From Salinisphaera hydrothermalis (GTDB lineage: Bacteria; Pseudomonadota; Gammaproteobacteria; Nevskiales; Salinisphaeraceae): a DNA stretch of 64,000 bases. Both the position numbers and the translations under genes were made by a program. Shown piece after piece: positions 28,064 through 35,006 of the stretch (position 1 is the first letter of the stretch; each line of letters opens with the position of its first letter). The stretch lies in assembly GCF_040361195.1 (NCBI RefSeq), contig NZ_APNE01000022.1. One strand, 5' to 3'. The notes under the pieces are model-generated. The model was not told where the DNA came from, ran no database searches, and was given only the letters and a program-made list of their open reading frames with translations.

Positions 28064-29051
28064 TTCCCATCTTAGCTCGGAAGAGCGCCGGGTGATATTC
28101 CATTGTTTTAATTACGGTCTGAGCCGAGCCGAGATCGGCCGTCGACTAGGACGGGATCGCAGCACGATCAGTCGCGAGATCAAGCGCGGCGGCCGCCGCG
28201 GTCGCGGGCCCGTTTATGACGGGCTCTATGCGCATATGAAGGCAGAACACCATCGGCGCCAACCGCGTCATCGGCGCTGCGCCAACAACCGGCAACTCGT
28301 CGCCTATGTCGACCGCAAGCTCCGGCTGCATTGGCCACCCGAAGCGATCTCCGGCCGTTTAGCGATCGACTATCCCGACCGGCCTGATATGCGGATCAGC
28401 CATGAGCGGATTTATCAGTGGATCGAAGCCGATTCTCGCGTTCAGGGCCACTTGCATCACTATCTTAGACGGCGCCACAAACATCGGCGGCGTCGACGTC
28501 GGCTGTCGCAACTGACAAGCCGGCTGACCGCCCGCCTGGATATCGAGCAGCGCCCGGCCATCGTCGATCGTCGAGCGCGCTATGGCGATTGGGAAGGCGA
28601 CACGATCTGGGGTAAGAACAACACGGGCGCGATCGCGACCCACGTGGAGCGTAAAAGCGGCTATCTCGTGGCCTTCAAATTGAGAAGCCGGCATTCGGAG
28701 CCGTTAACGGATGCGACGATTGCCGCTTTCCAAAAACTCCCGCGGCGATGGCGGCATACGCTCACCTACGACAACGGCTCCGAGTTCAGCTCGTTCGCGC
28801 GCATTGCTCGGTGCACGGGTCTAACCGTGTACTTTGCGAAACCACACTCGCCTTGGCAGCGCGGGTGCAACGAGAACCTGAACGGACTTTTACGTCAATT
28901 TTTTCGCAAGGGCAGCGCGTTAAGCCAAGTCGAGCAGTCGGACGTAGACAAAGTCGTGGCTTTGCTCAACCATCGGCCACGAAAGCGTCTCAATTATCTA
29001 ACGCCTCATGAAGTCCTGAAACAGGGTCGCCCTGTTGCAGTTGGGAGTTGA
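28056..29051 (+). CDS. IS30-family transposase
   Basis: A 331-residue DDE transposase. An N-terminal helix-turn-helix (about 8-45, SSEERRVIFHCFNYGLSRAE) is followed by the catalytic core: Asp in GDWEGDTIWG, Asp in LTYDNGSEFS and Glu in GCNENLNGLLRQFF. The chain is full length and apparently intact. The stop codon overlaps the right inverted repeat. ATG 28056 is chosen because MSYSHLSSEERR matches the family N-terminus. Confidence 0.9.
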   Translation: MSYSHLSSEERRVIFHCFNYGLSRAEIGRRLGRDRSTISREIKRGGRRGRGPVYDGLYAHMKAEHHRRQPRHRRCANNRQLVAYVDRKLRLHWPPEAISGRLAIDYPDRPDMRISHERIYQWIEADSRVQGHLHHYLRRRHKHRRRRRRLSQLTSRLTARLDIEQRPAIVDRRARYGDWEGDTIWGKNNTGAIATHVERKSGYLVAFKLRSRHSEPLTDATIAAFQKLPRRWRHTLTYDNGSEFSSFARIARCTGLTVYFAKPHSPWQRGCNENLNGLLRQFFRKGSALSQVEQSDVDKVVALLNHRPRKRLNYLTPHEVLKQGRPVAVGS

Positions 29052-29576
29052 ATCCACCTCGTGCCTGGGTCGGCGATGTCACGTTCATCGCCACCCGCGA
29101 AGGCTGGCTTTATCTGGCCGTGCTAATCGATCTCTATGCACGTTCGGTGGTCCGCTGGTCGATGTCGACACGCAACAACACCGAACTGGTCCGCGAAGCT
29201 CTTGAGATGGCGGCCGATCAACGCCAGCCCACGCCTGGGCTCATCCATCACAGCGATCGAGGTCAGACGTATGCCGCGGCGTCTTACCGTCGCCGCTTGA
29301 CCGAGCTCGGCCTAGTCTCAAGCACGTCGAGAAAAGGGGATTGTTGGGACAACGCCGTCGCCGAGAGCTTCTTTGCGACCTTGAAGTTCGAGCTCATCGA
29401 TCGCCGCGTGTTCGCCAGCCGCCAAGCGGCTCGTACCGCGACCTTCGAGTACATCGAAGTGTTCTATAACCGCCAGCGAATCCATCAGACGCTGGGTTAC
29501 CGAACACCGCTAGAAGTGGAAGAAACGCATCAAGCTGTGGCTTGATTAACCTGTCCGTGGGAGCCGGGCTAGCTCA
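29048..29576 (+). pseudogene. IS3-family transposase remnant, 5' truncated
   Basis: The frame 29048-29545 encodes the C-terminal 165 residues of an IS3-family OrfB integrase. It contains the start of the core (WVGDVTFIATREGWLYLAV), the second Asp in HHSDRGQTYA, the Glu in DNAVAESFFATLK and the typical NRQRIHQTLGYRTP tail. About 110-120 N-terminal residues, OrfA and the left end are missing; the break is at the IS30 right end. The right inverted repeat is probably the TGTCCGTGGGAGC...GCTCA segment ending at 29576. It is non-functional as it stands. Confidence 0.8.
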
Positions 29577-29599
29577 ATCTGACCCCAGGCTTTGCGCTA

Positions 29600-29677
29600 C
29601 CTAAAGCCCAAGCTCAGTTGCCGGCCGAAGCGCGGCAGAGCAGCGCTTTGGGCGGCCAACTGCAGCGATTTTTTATG
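29600..29677 (-). repeat. attC-like site A (degenerate)
   Basis: It shares the GCTCAGTTGCC and GCCAACTGCAGCGATT arms with sites B and C, but both outer boxes are altered (CTAAAG in place of TAACG, and TTTTTTAT in place of CGTTAT). The stop codon of the upstream cassette gene lies inside it, a common cassette property. It is probably poorly recombinogenic. Confidence 0.65.
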
Positions 29678-30287
29678 CCCGCTTAGCTATCCACTGCTCC
29701 ATGTAGCGGGTCAATTCGTTAACTGGAAGACGCTCAATATCCCTTCCCGAGAAGCCTCGCGCTTTGAGTTCGTCGTAGTTGTCCGCCATAAAATCTGTGA
29801 ATGCGCCCCAAATCGCGGCTGGTCCATCCGCGTGCAAATCGGCCTCGTTGTTAAGCCAATTTCGGACGATGGCTACCACATCTTCGGGTTCATTGCCATG
29901 AGCTTCGATGTCAGACCCGGAGACGTCCGAAAGTGCGGCTTGATATCTATGTCTTTCAGCTTCGAGAATCAAAAATTTCTTTTTCCCCGATTCGCCACTG
30001 TTGAAGAGCCGGCAGCCGAAGTCGATACCTAACTCAAATGGCATATTTAATCGGCAAAACTCTCCGGCGGCGCTAGCTTGTAGGCGAGAGAGATCGTGGA
30101 TTGAATATTTCGATTCCTTTAAGAGCTCGATGATTTTATTCACTCGGACTTCGGCGGAGTCTAAACGCTCAAGAGCGATTCTCGGCGTAAAACCCAAATA
30201 GTAAACCGTGAATAAAAGTGGCCGAAGCAAAGCTAGGAAGTCACCGTCAAAGGGGCAGTTAACAAATACATTTGTTTCAAACCTCAT
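29673..30287 (-). CDS. cassette protein with TIR/deoxyribosyltransferase-like pattern
   Basis: A 204-residue protein of a family I recognise only by its N-terminal FVNCPFD motif, usually annotated hypothetical. It has an opening strand (NVFVNCPFDGDF), then RVNKIIELLKESKYSIHDLSR, then RLNMPFELGIDFG and KKKFLILE. This order resembles TIR-like and nucleoside deoxyribosyltransferase-like folds, where the glutamate of an xELG motif (here Glu85) is catalytic. That would suggest NAD or nucleotide cleavage, but it is inference. It starts 16 bp after the DUF2188 gene in the same cassette. Base composition is clearly lower in GC than the chromosome. Confidence 0.6.
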   Translation of the reverse strand: MRFETNVFVNCPFDGDFLALLRPLLFTVYYLGFTPRIALERLDSAEVRVNKIIELLKESKYSIHDLSRLQASAAGEFCRLNMPFELGIDFGCRLFNSGESGKKKFLILEAERHRYQAALSDVSGSDIEAHGNEPEDVVAIVRNWLNNEADLHADGPAAIWGAFTDFMADNYDELKARGFSGRDIERLPVNELTRYMEQWIAKRA

Positions 30288-30302
30288 CGGTACGCCATTT
30301 AA

Positions 30303-30530
30303 TTACCCTTTAGGCGGGTGGGGATCCGCGCCATAGCTATCTCGCTTCCTAATGGTTCCATCTTTACGATGTAAATAAAAATCGGCATGTTCTTTCTTCG
30401 CCAGATTGCGGGCAAATTTAATAGCCTCTTCTTGCGTTCCAAAAACACGCGTCGCTCTTTCAGAGCCGGATTTACGTACAGCCCAGCCGCCCTTCGGGCT
30501 TGGGACCACATGTCGGCCTGTCTTACTCAT
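30303..30530 (-). CDS. DUF2188-domain small protein
   Basis: A 75-residue protein matching the DUF2188 pattern: HVVPSPKGGWAVRKSGSERATRVFGTQ and a C-terminal DFYLHRKDGTIRKRDSYG. Members are small basic proteins of unknown function. ATG 30530 begins MSKTGRHVVPS; the frame is open upstream without similarity. It is the first of two genes in one cassette, upstream of the FVNCPFD protein, so the two may act as a pair. Confidence 0.75.
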   Translation of the reverse strand: MSKTGRHVVPSPKGGWAVRKSGSERATRVFGTQEEAIKFARNLAKKEHADFYLHRKDGTIRKRDSYGADPHPPKG

Positions 30531-30567
30531 TATGTTTACCTCAGCTAGTCGAGAGAGCCCTCTCTTT

Positions 30568-30587
30568 CCTAACGCCAATTAGACAAC
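30568..30587 (-). repeat. collapsed attC-like junction 1
   Basis: The 15-mer TAACGCCAATTAGAC (30570-30584) recurs at 31386-31400, both times a short distance upstream of a cassette gene. In minus orientation it reads GTCTAAT-TGGC-GTTA, as if the two outer boxes of an attC had been joined with the palindromic middle lost. Confidence 0.4.
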
Positions 30588-30621
30588 ACATCTGTAGGTA
30601 TAGCAGAGCAATATTTTACCG

Positions 30622-30724
30622 CATAACGCCTAAGCTCAGTTGCCGCCGTAGCGGCCGGAGGCCGTAGAGGGAACCCGAAGCGCGGCGGCGCTTTGGGCGG
30701 TCAACTGCAGCGCCTAGTTAGAGT
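30622..30724 (-). repeat. attC-like site B
   Basis: In minus orientation it runs from TCTAAC through GCTGCAGTTGACCGCC, a long GC-rich centre, and GGCAACTGAGCTTAGGC to GTTATGC. It is about 100 bp, longer than A and C because of an insert in the loop region. It lies directly downstream of the 30727 gene stop. Confidence 0.7.
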
Positions 30725-30726
30725 CC

Positions 30727-30966
30727 TCAATTGCTCTTTTGCTGTGCAAATACGAGCAACTTCCATCTGATTGGCCCACCTCCGGCGGGATGCTGATGAT
30801 GATTTTGCGGTGGAAATGGATTACCTTTATTCGATGCAATCTCATCACCGCATACATTGCAACGATAGATCCCTGAGTTAATACATTCCTCTCCCGGCTT
30901 GTATTCTTTGTCGTACTGAGGACTGTCTCCCTCTTGTAGGTACCGGCCATATTTATATTGGGCCAT
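30727..30966 (-). CDS. cassette-encoded small Cys/His protein
   Basis: A 79-residue protein with a CNVCG pair and a His-rich stretch (QNHHQHPAGGG), suggesting metal binding. The segment KPGEECINSGIYRC faintly resembles the YjzC family, but I would not assign it. A GGGAGGAGAGG ribosome site precedes ATG 30966. The stop lies three bases outside attC site B. It is a stand-alone cassette gene of unknown function. Confidence 0.6.
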   Translation of the reverse strand: MAQYKYGRYLQEGDSPQYDKEYKPGEECINSGIYRCNVCGDEIASNKGNPFPPQNHHQHPAGGGPIRWKLLVFAQQKSN

Positions 30967-30993
30967 CCTCTCCTCCCTTTTTCAGTATACGAT

Positions 30994-31068
30994 CTCTAAC
31001 GCCCAAGCTCAGTTGCCGGCCGAAGCGCAACAGCGCTTTGGGCGGTCAACTGCAGCGATTCGTTATAC
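30994..31068 (-). repeat. attC-like site C
   Basis: The best-preserved site, about 75 bp. In minus orientation it reads GTATAACGAATCGCTGCAG...CGGCAACTGAGCTTGGGCGTTAGAG. The arms GCAGTTGACCGCC and GGC-GGCAACTGAG pair with unpaired bases on one side, the feature that gives attC its strand choice. It lies 21 bp after the 31090 gene stop. Confidence 0.75.
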
Positions 31069-31089
31069 GCTACAGCTGGAACTTATCAT

Positions 31090-31368
31090 TTACTGCCTGT
31101 ACTCAATTGCGCATGCCGGGCAGTAGGTGTCACCCACAACAGCAAAATTCTTGCAACCAGGGCCACCACATTTCTCAACGAGAGAGGGCTCGATAGAATT
31201 TTCGTAAACGTACTGCTGCTTTTTAGTCAAAGGTTTCCCTTCTTCCCCTAGGATCTGTCGCACAATTCCGGCCTTTGGCTCACTAGCAAACTTTCGAAAA
31301 TTCTCTAAAGCCCGTTTCTTTTCGTCGTCCGCTAATTCCTTAGCGGCTTTGCTCCACTGATCTGACAT
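31090..31368 (-). CDS. cassette-encoded zinc-ribbon-like small protein
   Basis: A 92-residue protein. The N-terminal two thirds are charged and helical. The C-terminus carries CGGPGC and CPAC, a CX4C...CX2C arrangement consistent with a zinc ribbon. GAGGAAAA precedes ATG 31368. It is a stand-alone cassette gene followed by attC site C; function unknown. Confidence 0.65.
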   Translation of the reverse strand: MSDQWSKAAKELADDEKKRALENFRKFASEPKAGIVRQILGEEGKPLTKKQQYVYENSIEPSLVEKCGGPGCKNFAVVGDTYCPACAIEYRQ

Positions 31369-31383
31369 AAGTTTTCCTCAAGG

Positions 31384-31403
31384 TATAACGCCAATTAGAC
31401 GAC
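31384..31403 (-). repeat. collapsed attC-like junction 2
   Basis: The second copy of the 15-mer TAACGCCAATTAGAC (31386-31400), 18 bases upstream of the 31090-31368 gene start. It marks the right edge of the recognisable cassette array. Confidence 0.4.
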
Positions 31404-31425
31404 ATATATCTAACACTAGATATAT
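31404..31425. repeat. AT-rich 9-bp inverted repeat
   Basis: ATATATCTA-ACAC-TAGATATAT is a perfect palindrome in an AT-rich 35-bp patch between the cassette array and the 31438 gene. It may be a promoter element or the scar of an insertion. Confidence 0.35.
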
Positions 31426-31437
31426 AGCCATCCATAT

Positions 31438-31800
31438 CTATATATCTCCTACGATCCGAGCCGTAAGCCCAAGCTCGGTCGCGACGCCATAAGGCAACAC
31501 CCAAGCCCGCTCGGCCGGCTGCCAACGACCGCCGGCCCGCGTCACCTGCTCACGCAGCTCACGTTCCTGGTAATCGATCTTGACGAGTACGGGTTCCTCG
31601 GCTGCTGGCTGCATCAAGTGCTGCTCGCGGCTGCTGGCCGGCCGCCAGGGCACGGTCTCTTCGATGAGCTCGACGGTTTTGTGGCGTAGACCGGCCTCGC
31701 TGTCGTAGCGATACCGCACACAAACCAGCCGCTCGCCATACTTCTGAACCAACTGCTTGGTCCCGTTCTGGCCCGGCTTGAGATGCAGTCGAGTTTCCAT
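31438..31800 (-). CDS. mobile-element-associated hypothetical protein
   Basis: A 120-residue basic protein beginning METRLHLKPGQNGTKQLVQKYG. I recall close relatives as accessory proteins near transposons in proteobacteria, but no function is established. No domain or catalytic motif is visible. Some 180 bp upstream of its start lie two 19-bp tandem repeats that look like a transposon end. It is probably part of a decayed element rather than a cassette, since no attC follows it. Confidence 0.55.
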   Translation of the reverse strand: METRLHLKPGQNGTKQLVQKYGERLVCVRYRYDSEAGLRHKTVELIEETVPWRPASSREQHLMQPAAEEPVLVKIDYQERELREQVTRAGGRWQPAERAWVLPYGVATELGLTARIVGDI

Positions 31801-31983
31801 AGGCGCCCCCTCGCCTTAGCATGGAATCGACGTTATCGCGATTTAGTTGGCTCGTGAAGCCAACAGGGGATGCGGCGGAATGGCGGCTGGCCATTCCATT
31901 GTAAAAACTGAGTTTTCCAAATCAGCCGAGGCTAGCCGATCGGCGATGCGGCGACCCTACTCGCGCTCGACCGAGCTATCGGC

Positions 31984-32021
31984 CAAGCTCAGTTACCGCT
32001 GACAAGCTCAGTTACCGCTGA
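31984..32021. repeat. two perfect tandem 19-bp repeats, transposon-end-like
   Basis: CAAGCTCAGTTACCGCTGA occurs twice back to back (31984-32002 and 32003-32021). Multiple short terminal repeats are typical of IS21-like ends. The AAGCTCAGTT core also occurs in the attC arms, which may be coincidence or shared ancestry. Confidence 0.5.
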
Positions 32022-32153
32022 AATGACTGAGGCGCGATAAATCTTGAAACACGTCGGCTCGTTGCGACCTTTACCCTGTTCCAGTGCTTCGTAATAAGCC
32101 ACCGCCTCGTCGAGTTCTTTCTCGGCAAGGGGGTGAAACTCATAAGCAAGCAT
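31989..32153 (-). pseudogene. ParE/RelE-family toxin, 3' truncated
   Basis: The ATG at 32153 overlaps the antitoxin stop (TGATG). The first 29 codons, MLAYEFHPLAEKELDEAVAY and on to about Gly29, are the conserved N-terminus of a ParE-type toxin of about 95 residues. After that the frame runs into unrelated sequence and the 19-bp tandem repeats, stopping at codon 55. The catalytic and C-terminal core is missing, so the toxin should be inactive. The breakpoint was presumably made by the adjacent transposon end. Confidence 0.7.
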
Positions 32154-32392
32154 CAAAAGCCGTGTCGGCTTCGAATCCGGGCAATTGCCTCGTCGCCGGG
32201 TACAGCCTCTACCGAACCTGATTCCAGCTCGGCGTCACGCCGTTCGGCTTCGTCGAGCCACAAGCTCTCGAGTTCTGCTGTCGAAAGATTGCCCAAGCTC
32301 TTGACGAGCGAATGCACCAGTCTTGCACGCACCTCGGGGCCGAGACGGAGCATTTCCCGTTCGATAGATTCGGTGGTGTCTCGTGGCGTCAT
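32153..32392 (-). CDS. addiction-module antitoxin (TIGR02574-type)
   Basis: A 79-residue protein of the putative addiction-module component family: LSTAELESLWLDEAERRDAELESG is the hallmark, followed by a short C-terminal toxin-binding tail. It normally neutralises a ParE/RelE toxin encoded directly downstream with a one-base overlap, exactly the arrangement here. The partner is truncated, so this is an orphan antitoxin that could still counter related toxins. Confidence 0.8.
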   Translation of the reverse strand: MTPRDTTESIEREMLRLGPEVRARLVHSLVKSLGNLSTAELESLWLDEAERRDAELESGSVEAVPGDEAIARIRSRHGF

Positions 32393-32479
32393 ACGTTCAA
32401 GTATATGCCGATCGTCCGAGCGGCCTAAAGCGGCGCGGCAGGCAGCGAGACCCGCCGCCTCCGCCGCCCTCGTCCCGGA

Positions 32480-34207
32480 TTACCGCCCCCACCAGTTCGT
32501 CTTACCGAGATCCACCACTTCATCCCCACGCCCGTTCATCACGGCCCGCAGCATATACAGCGAGAACCCCCGTGCCTGCTTGGCCTCGATCTTGGGCGGC
32601 ATGGACAGTTCCTGCTTGGCGGTGCGGACGTCGACAACCACCGGGCCGTCGTGTTCGAAGGCTTGCTTGAGCGCTTCGTCCAGGGCGGACGACGAGTTGA
32701 CCTTGATACCGCGAATGCCGAGCGATTCGGCGAGTTTGGCGTAGTCCACCTGGGGCAGATCGGTGGTGGAGTCGATATAGCCGGCGACTTTCATTTCCAT
32801 CGCCACAAAGCCGAGGGTTTCGTTGTTGTAGACGACGACTTTCACGGGCAGGTTTTCGGCCGCGAGCGTGATGAGGTCTCCCATGAGCATCGACACGCCG
32901 CCGTCGCCGGCCAGGGCCACGATCTGGCGTTCGGGAAAAGCGACCTGCCAGCCGAGTGCGGCGGGTACGGCGACGGCCATGGAGCCGTGCATGAAGCTGC
33001 CGGTGAGGCGGCGCCCTTCCGTCATACGGATATAGCGGGCGGCCCAGACGGTGGGCGTGCCGACGTCGGCGGTGAACACCGCGTCGTCGTGCGCGAGCGC
33101 GGAGACGCGGGCCGTGAGGTATTGCGGGTGCAGCGGTTCGTTGTCTTCGCGCGGGGTGGCGAGGTCGTCCAGGTTTTCGCGGGCTTTCTTGTAGTGGGCC
33201 TGGCAGGAGTCGAGAAATTTGGTGCTGCTGTTTTCCTCGAGCTTGGGAATGAGCGCGGCCAGCGTCGGGCCGATATCGCCGACCAGGCCCATCGTGAGCG
33301 GCGAGCGCCGGCCGAGATGTGAGCCGCGGATATCGATCTGCACGACGTTGCCGTGCGCGGGGAAGAATTCGCGATACGGGAAGTTGGTGCCCAGCATGAC
33401 CAGCAGATCGCAGTTTTCCATGGCGTGGTAGCCGGAGGAAAAACCGATGAGCCCGGTCATGCCCACGTCATACGGGTTGTCGTATTCCAGCGATTGCTTG
33501 CCGCGCAGGGCGTGCACGATGGGCGCCTTGATGCGCTCGGCAAAGGCCAGCACTTCGTCGTGATAGCCGTGGCAGCCGTAGCCGCCGAGAATCGTGACTT
33601 TCGACGCCTTATTGATGTGCTCGGCGAGCACGTCCAACGCGTCGTTCGGCGGCACGACGGTCGGGCGCACCGGCGGGTGCCAGTTCATGGAATGCTCGGG
33701 CGCATCGGCCAGCGCCACATCGCCCGGCAACACGATGACCGAGACCGAGCGATTCACGATGGCGCTGTTCATCGCCGCTTCCAGCACCTGCGGAATCTGG
33801 GCGGCGTTGGAGACCAGCTCGCAGTAGTCGCTGCACTCCTGGAACAGGTTCTGCGGGTGCGTTTCCTGGAAATAGCCGAGCCCGACTTCGGAGGACGGGA
33901 TCTGGGCGGCGATGGCCAACATCGGCACGTGCGCCCGCTGGGCTTCGAACAAGCCGTTGACGAGATGCAGGTTGCCCGGCCCGCAGGAGCCGGCGCAGAC
34001 CGCGAGCCCGCCGTGGGCATCGCCCTCGCCGGCCGCCGCGAGGGCCGCGACTTCTTCATGGCGCACGCCGATCCAGCGGATCGCCTCGCGCTTGCGCAGC
34101 GCCTCGGTAAAGCCGTTGAGCGAATCGCCCGGCAGGCCCCAGACGTTCTTCACACCGGCCTGGATGAGCAGATCCGCGAGCACATCCGCAATCGTGTTTC
34201 GGGCCAT
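32480..34207 (-). CDS. poxB: pyruvate dehydrogenase (quinone) / pyruvate oxidase PoxB
   Basis: A 575-residue ThDP/FAD flavoenzyme that decarboxylates pyruvate to acetate and passes electrons to ubiquinone at the membrane. GLPGDSLNGFTEAL and the RHEEVAA glutamate form the PYR domain. GDGGVSMLMGDLITLA with YNN is the ThDP-magnesium motif. The C-terminus GFSLYMLRAVMNGRGDEVVD followed by KTNW is the membrane-activation tail specific to PoxB rather than acetolactate synthase. An AGGAGG site fixes ATG 34207. It is divergent from the tetR-agu genes. Confidence 0.9.
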   Translation of the reverse strand: MARNTIADVLADLLIQAGVKNVWGLPGDSLNGFTEALRKREAIRWIGVRHEEVAALAAAGEGDAHGGLAVCAGSCGPGNLHLVNGLFEAQRAHVPMLAIAAQIPSSEVGLGYFQETHPQNLFQECSDYCELVSNAAQIPQVLEAAMNSAIVNRSVSVIVLPGDVALADAPEHSMNWHPPVRPTVVPPNDALDVLAEHINKASKVTILGGYGCHGYHDEVLAFAERIKAPIVHALRGKQSLEYDNPYDVGMTGLIGFSSGYHAMENCDLLVMLGTNFPYREFFPAHGNVVQIDIRGSHLGRRSPLTMGLVGDIGPTLAALIPKLEENSSTKFLDSCQAHYKKARENLDDLATPREDNEPLHPQYLTARVSALAHDDAVFTADVGTPTVWAARYIRMTEGRRLTGSFMHGSMAVAVPAALGWQVAFPERQIVALAGDGGVSMLMGDLITLAAENLPVKVVVYNNETLGFVAMEMKVAGYIDSTTDLPQVDYAKLAESLGIRGIKVNSSSALDEALKQAFEHDGPVVVDVRTAKQELSMPPKIEAKQARGFSLYMLRAVMNGRGDEVVDLGKTNWWGR

Positions 34208-34319
34208 CGAGCAACCTCCTGGGCGGCGCCGGAAATACCGCGCCTGAATGAATCGCTTCATCGTACACGCAGCTTTCCGGCAACGCTTGGCGCGACATCG
34301 ACGTGCTTCGAACCGAAAG

Positions 34320-34348
34320 TTGACTGAATATTCAGTCAGGATAATAAT
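34320..34348 (+). promoter_or_regulatory. tetR promoter overlapped by a perfect 18-bp operator
   Basis: The palindrome TGACTGAATATTCAGTCA (34321-34338) is perfect. A -35 TTGACT at 34320-34325 and a -10 AATAAT at 34343-34348 with 17-bp spacing form a good sigma-70 promoter pointing at the TetR gene. The operator covers the -35 and spacer, as expected for autorepression. It could also affect poxB. Confidence 0.7.
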
Positions 34349-34397
34349 CGGCGTATTGGAAGCGCTTTGACGCGCGTGTTTTTTGAACCGAGCCGCC

Positions 34398-35006
34398 ATG
34401 TCCCGCCGACACGACAGCGACGAAACCCGCACCCGCATCCTCGCGGCCGCCGTGCGTTGCGTGGCCCGTCGCGGGGTGCGCGGGCTGCGCATGGCCGATG
34501 TGGGCCGCGAGGCCGGGGTGTCGTCCGGCCTGCTCTACTACCACTTCGCCGATCGCGACGGGCTGCTTGCCGCCACGCTGGCGCACGTCAACGACACGGC
34601 CGCCGCCGGCCGCAGCCCGAACGAAGTCGCCGGCCGGTCCGCGCTCATCGACAACCTCGTCGATGAAATCTCGGACGACCCGGAAGTGCGCGACCACGCC
34701 GCCGCCTGGCACGAGATCAACGCCTCGGCCGTGTTCGACGAACGCCTGGCCGCGCCGCTGCGCGAGACCACGGCCGACTGGCAGGCCCGCATCGCCAACG
34801 CGCTGGTCGCTACCGCGCCCGCGGACGCGCCCTGCGATCGCGAAACCGCGGAAGCCGAGGCCGTGATTGTCACCGCGCTGGTCGATGGCCTGCTGCAACG
34901 CTGGCTGACCGGCCGCTTGTCCACGAACGATGCGCGCGCGCTGCTGCGCCGTGCCCTGATTCAGCAATTCGGCGGGTCCGCCGCCGGGAGCAACGCATGC
35001 AACTGA
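34398..35006 (+). CDS. aguR: TetR-family regulator of agmatine genes (AguR-like)
   Basis: A 202-residue TetR-type repressor. The N-terminal DNA-binding domain (about 5-50) is RTRILAAAVRCVARRGVRG followed by VGREAGVSSGLLYYHFADRD; the rest is a helical ligand domain. It overlaps the following amidase gene by 10 bp, so the three genes tetR-aguB-aguA form one operon, resembling aguR with aguBA of Pseudomonas. Agmatine or N-carbamoylputrescine is the expected ligand by analogy. ATG 34398 is preferred; a TTG five codons earlier is possible. Confidence 0.8.
   Translation: MSRRHDSDETRTRILAAAVRCVARRGVRGLRMADVGREAGVSSGLLYYHFADRDGLLAATLAHVNDTAAAGRSPNEVAGRSALIDNLVDEISDDPEVRDHAAAWHEINASAVFDERLAAPLRETTADWQARIANALVATAPADAPCDRETAEAEAVIVTALVDGLLQRWLTGRLSTNDARALLRRALIQQFGGSAAGSNACN

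Larger units (their letters stand above)
27958..29051 (+). mobile_element. IS30-family insertion sequence
   Basis: A roughly 1.1-kb element. The candidate terminal inverted repeats are at 27958-27975 and 29034-29051 (14 of 18 positions pair: GTTGCA, TT, GTTGA and others), enclosing one IS30-type transposase gene. No target duplication is visible. The right end coincides with the start of an IS3-family remnant, so it probably inserted into that element, or a deletion followed insertion. Confidence 0.75.
29600..31403 (-). mobile_element. integron gene-cassette array (three cassettes)
   Basis: Minus-strand genes at 31090, 30727 and 30303/29673 are each followed directly by a related 75-100-bp imperfect palindrome with attC layout. 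In minus orientation each has a ...TAAC-type box, a GCAGTTG(A)CCGCC arm, a GC-rich centre, a GGC(GG)CAACTGAGC arm with one extra base on one side, and GCGTTA-type box. The genes are visibly AT-richer than the chromosome. No integrase or attI was found in the window. This is a chromosomal-type array, possibly stranded or at the far end of a larger integron. Confidence 0.75.

Noticed and set aside
27924..29586. CTGACCCC at 27924 and 29579 as the two ends of one composite element
   Set aside because: The two copies are direct, only eight bases long, and their flanks differ; the IS30 and IS3 end repeats explain the region better.
31440..31475. A fourth attC site (string TAAGCCCAAGCTCGGTCGCG)
   Set aside because: It resembles the left arm of the attC sites but lies inside the 31438-31800 coding frame, and no complementary right arm follows at the expected distance.
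27711..32480. Integron integrase gene
   Set aside because: I looked for a tyrosine recombinase in this region on both strands and found only IS30 and IS3 DDE transposases. The array is therefore described without intI.
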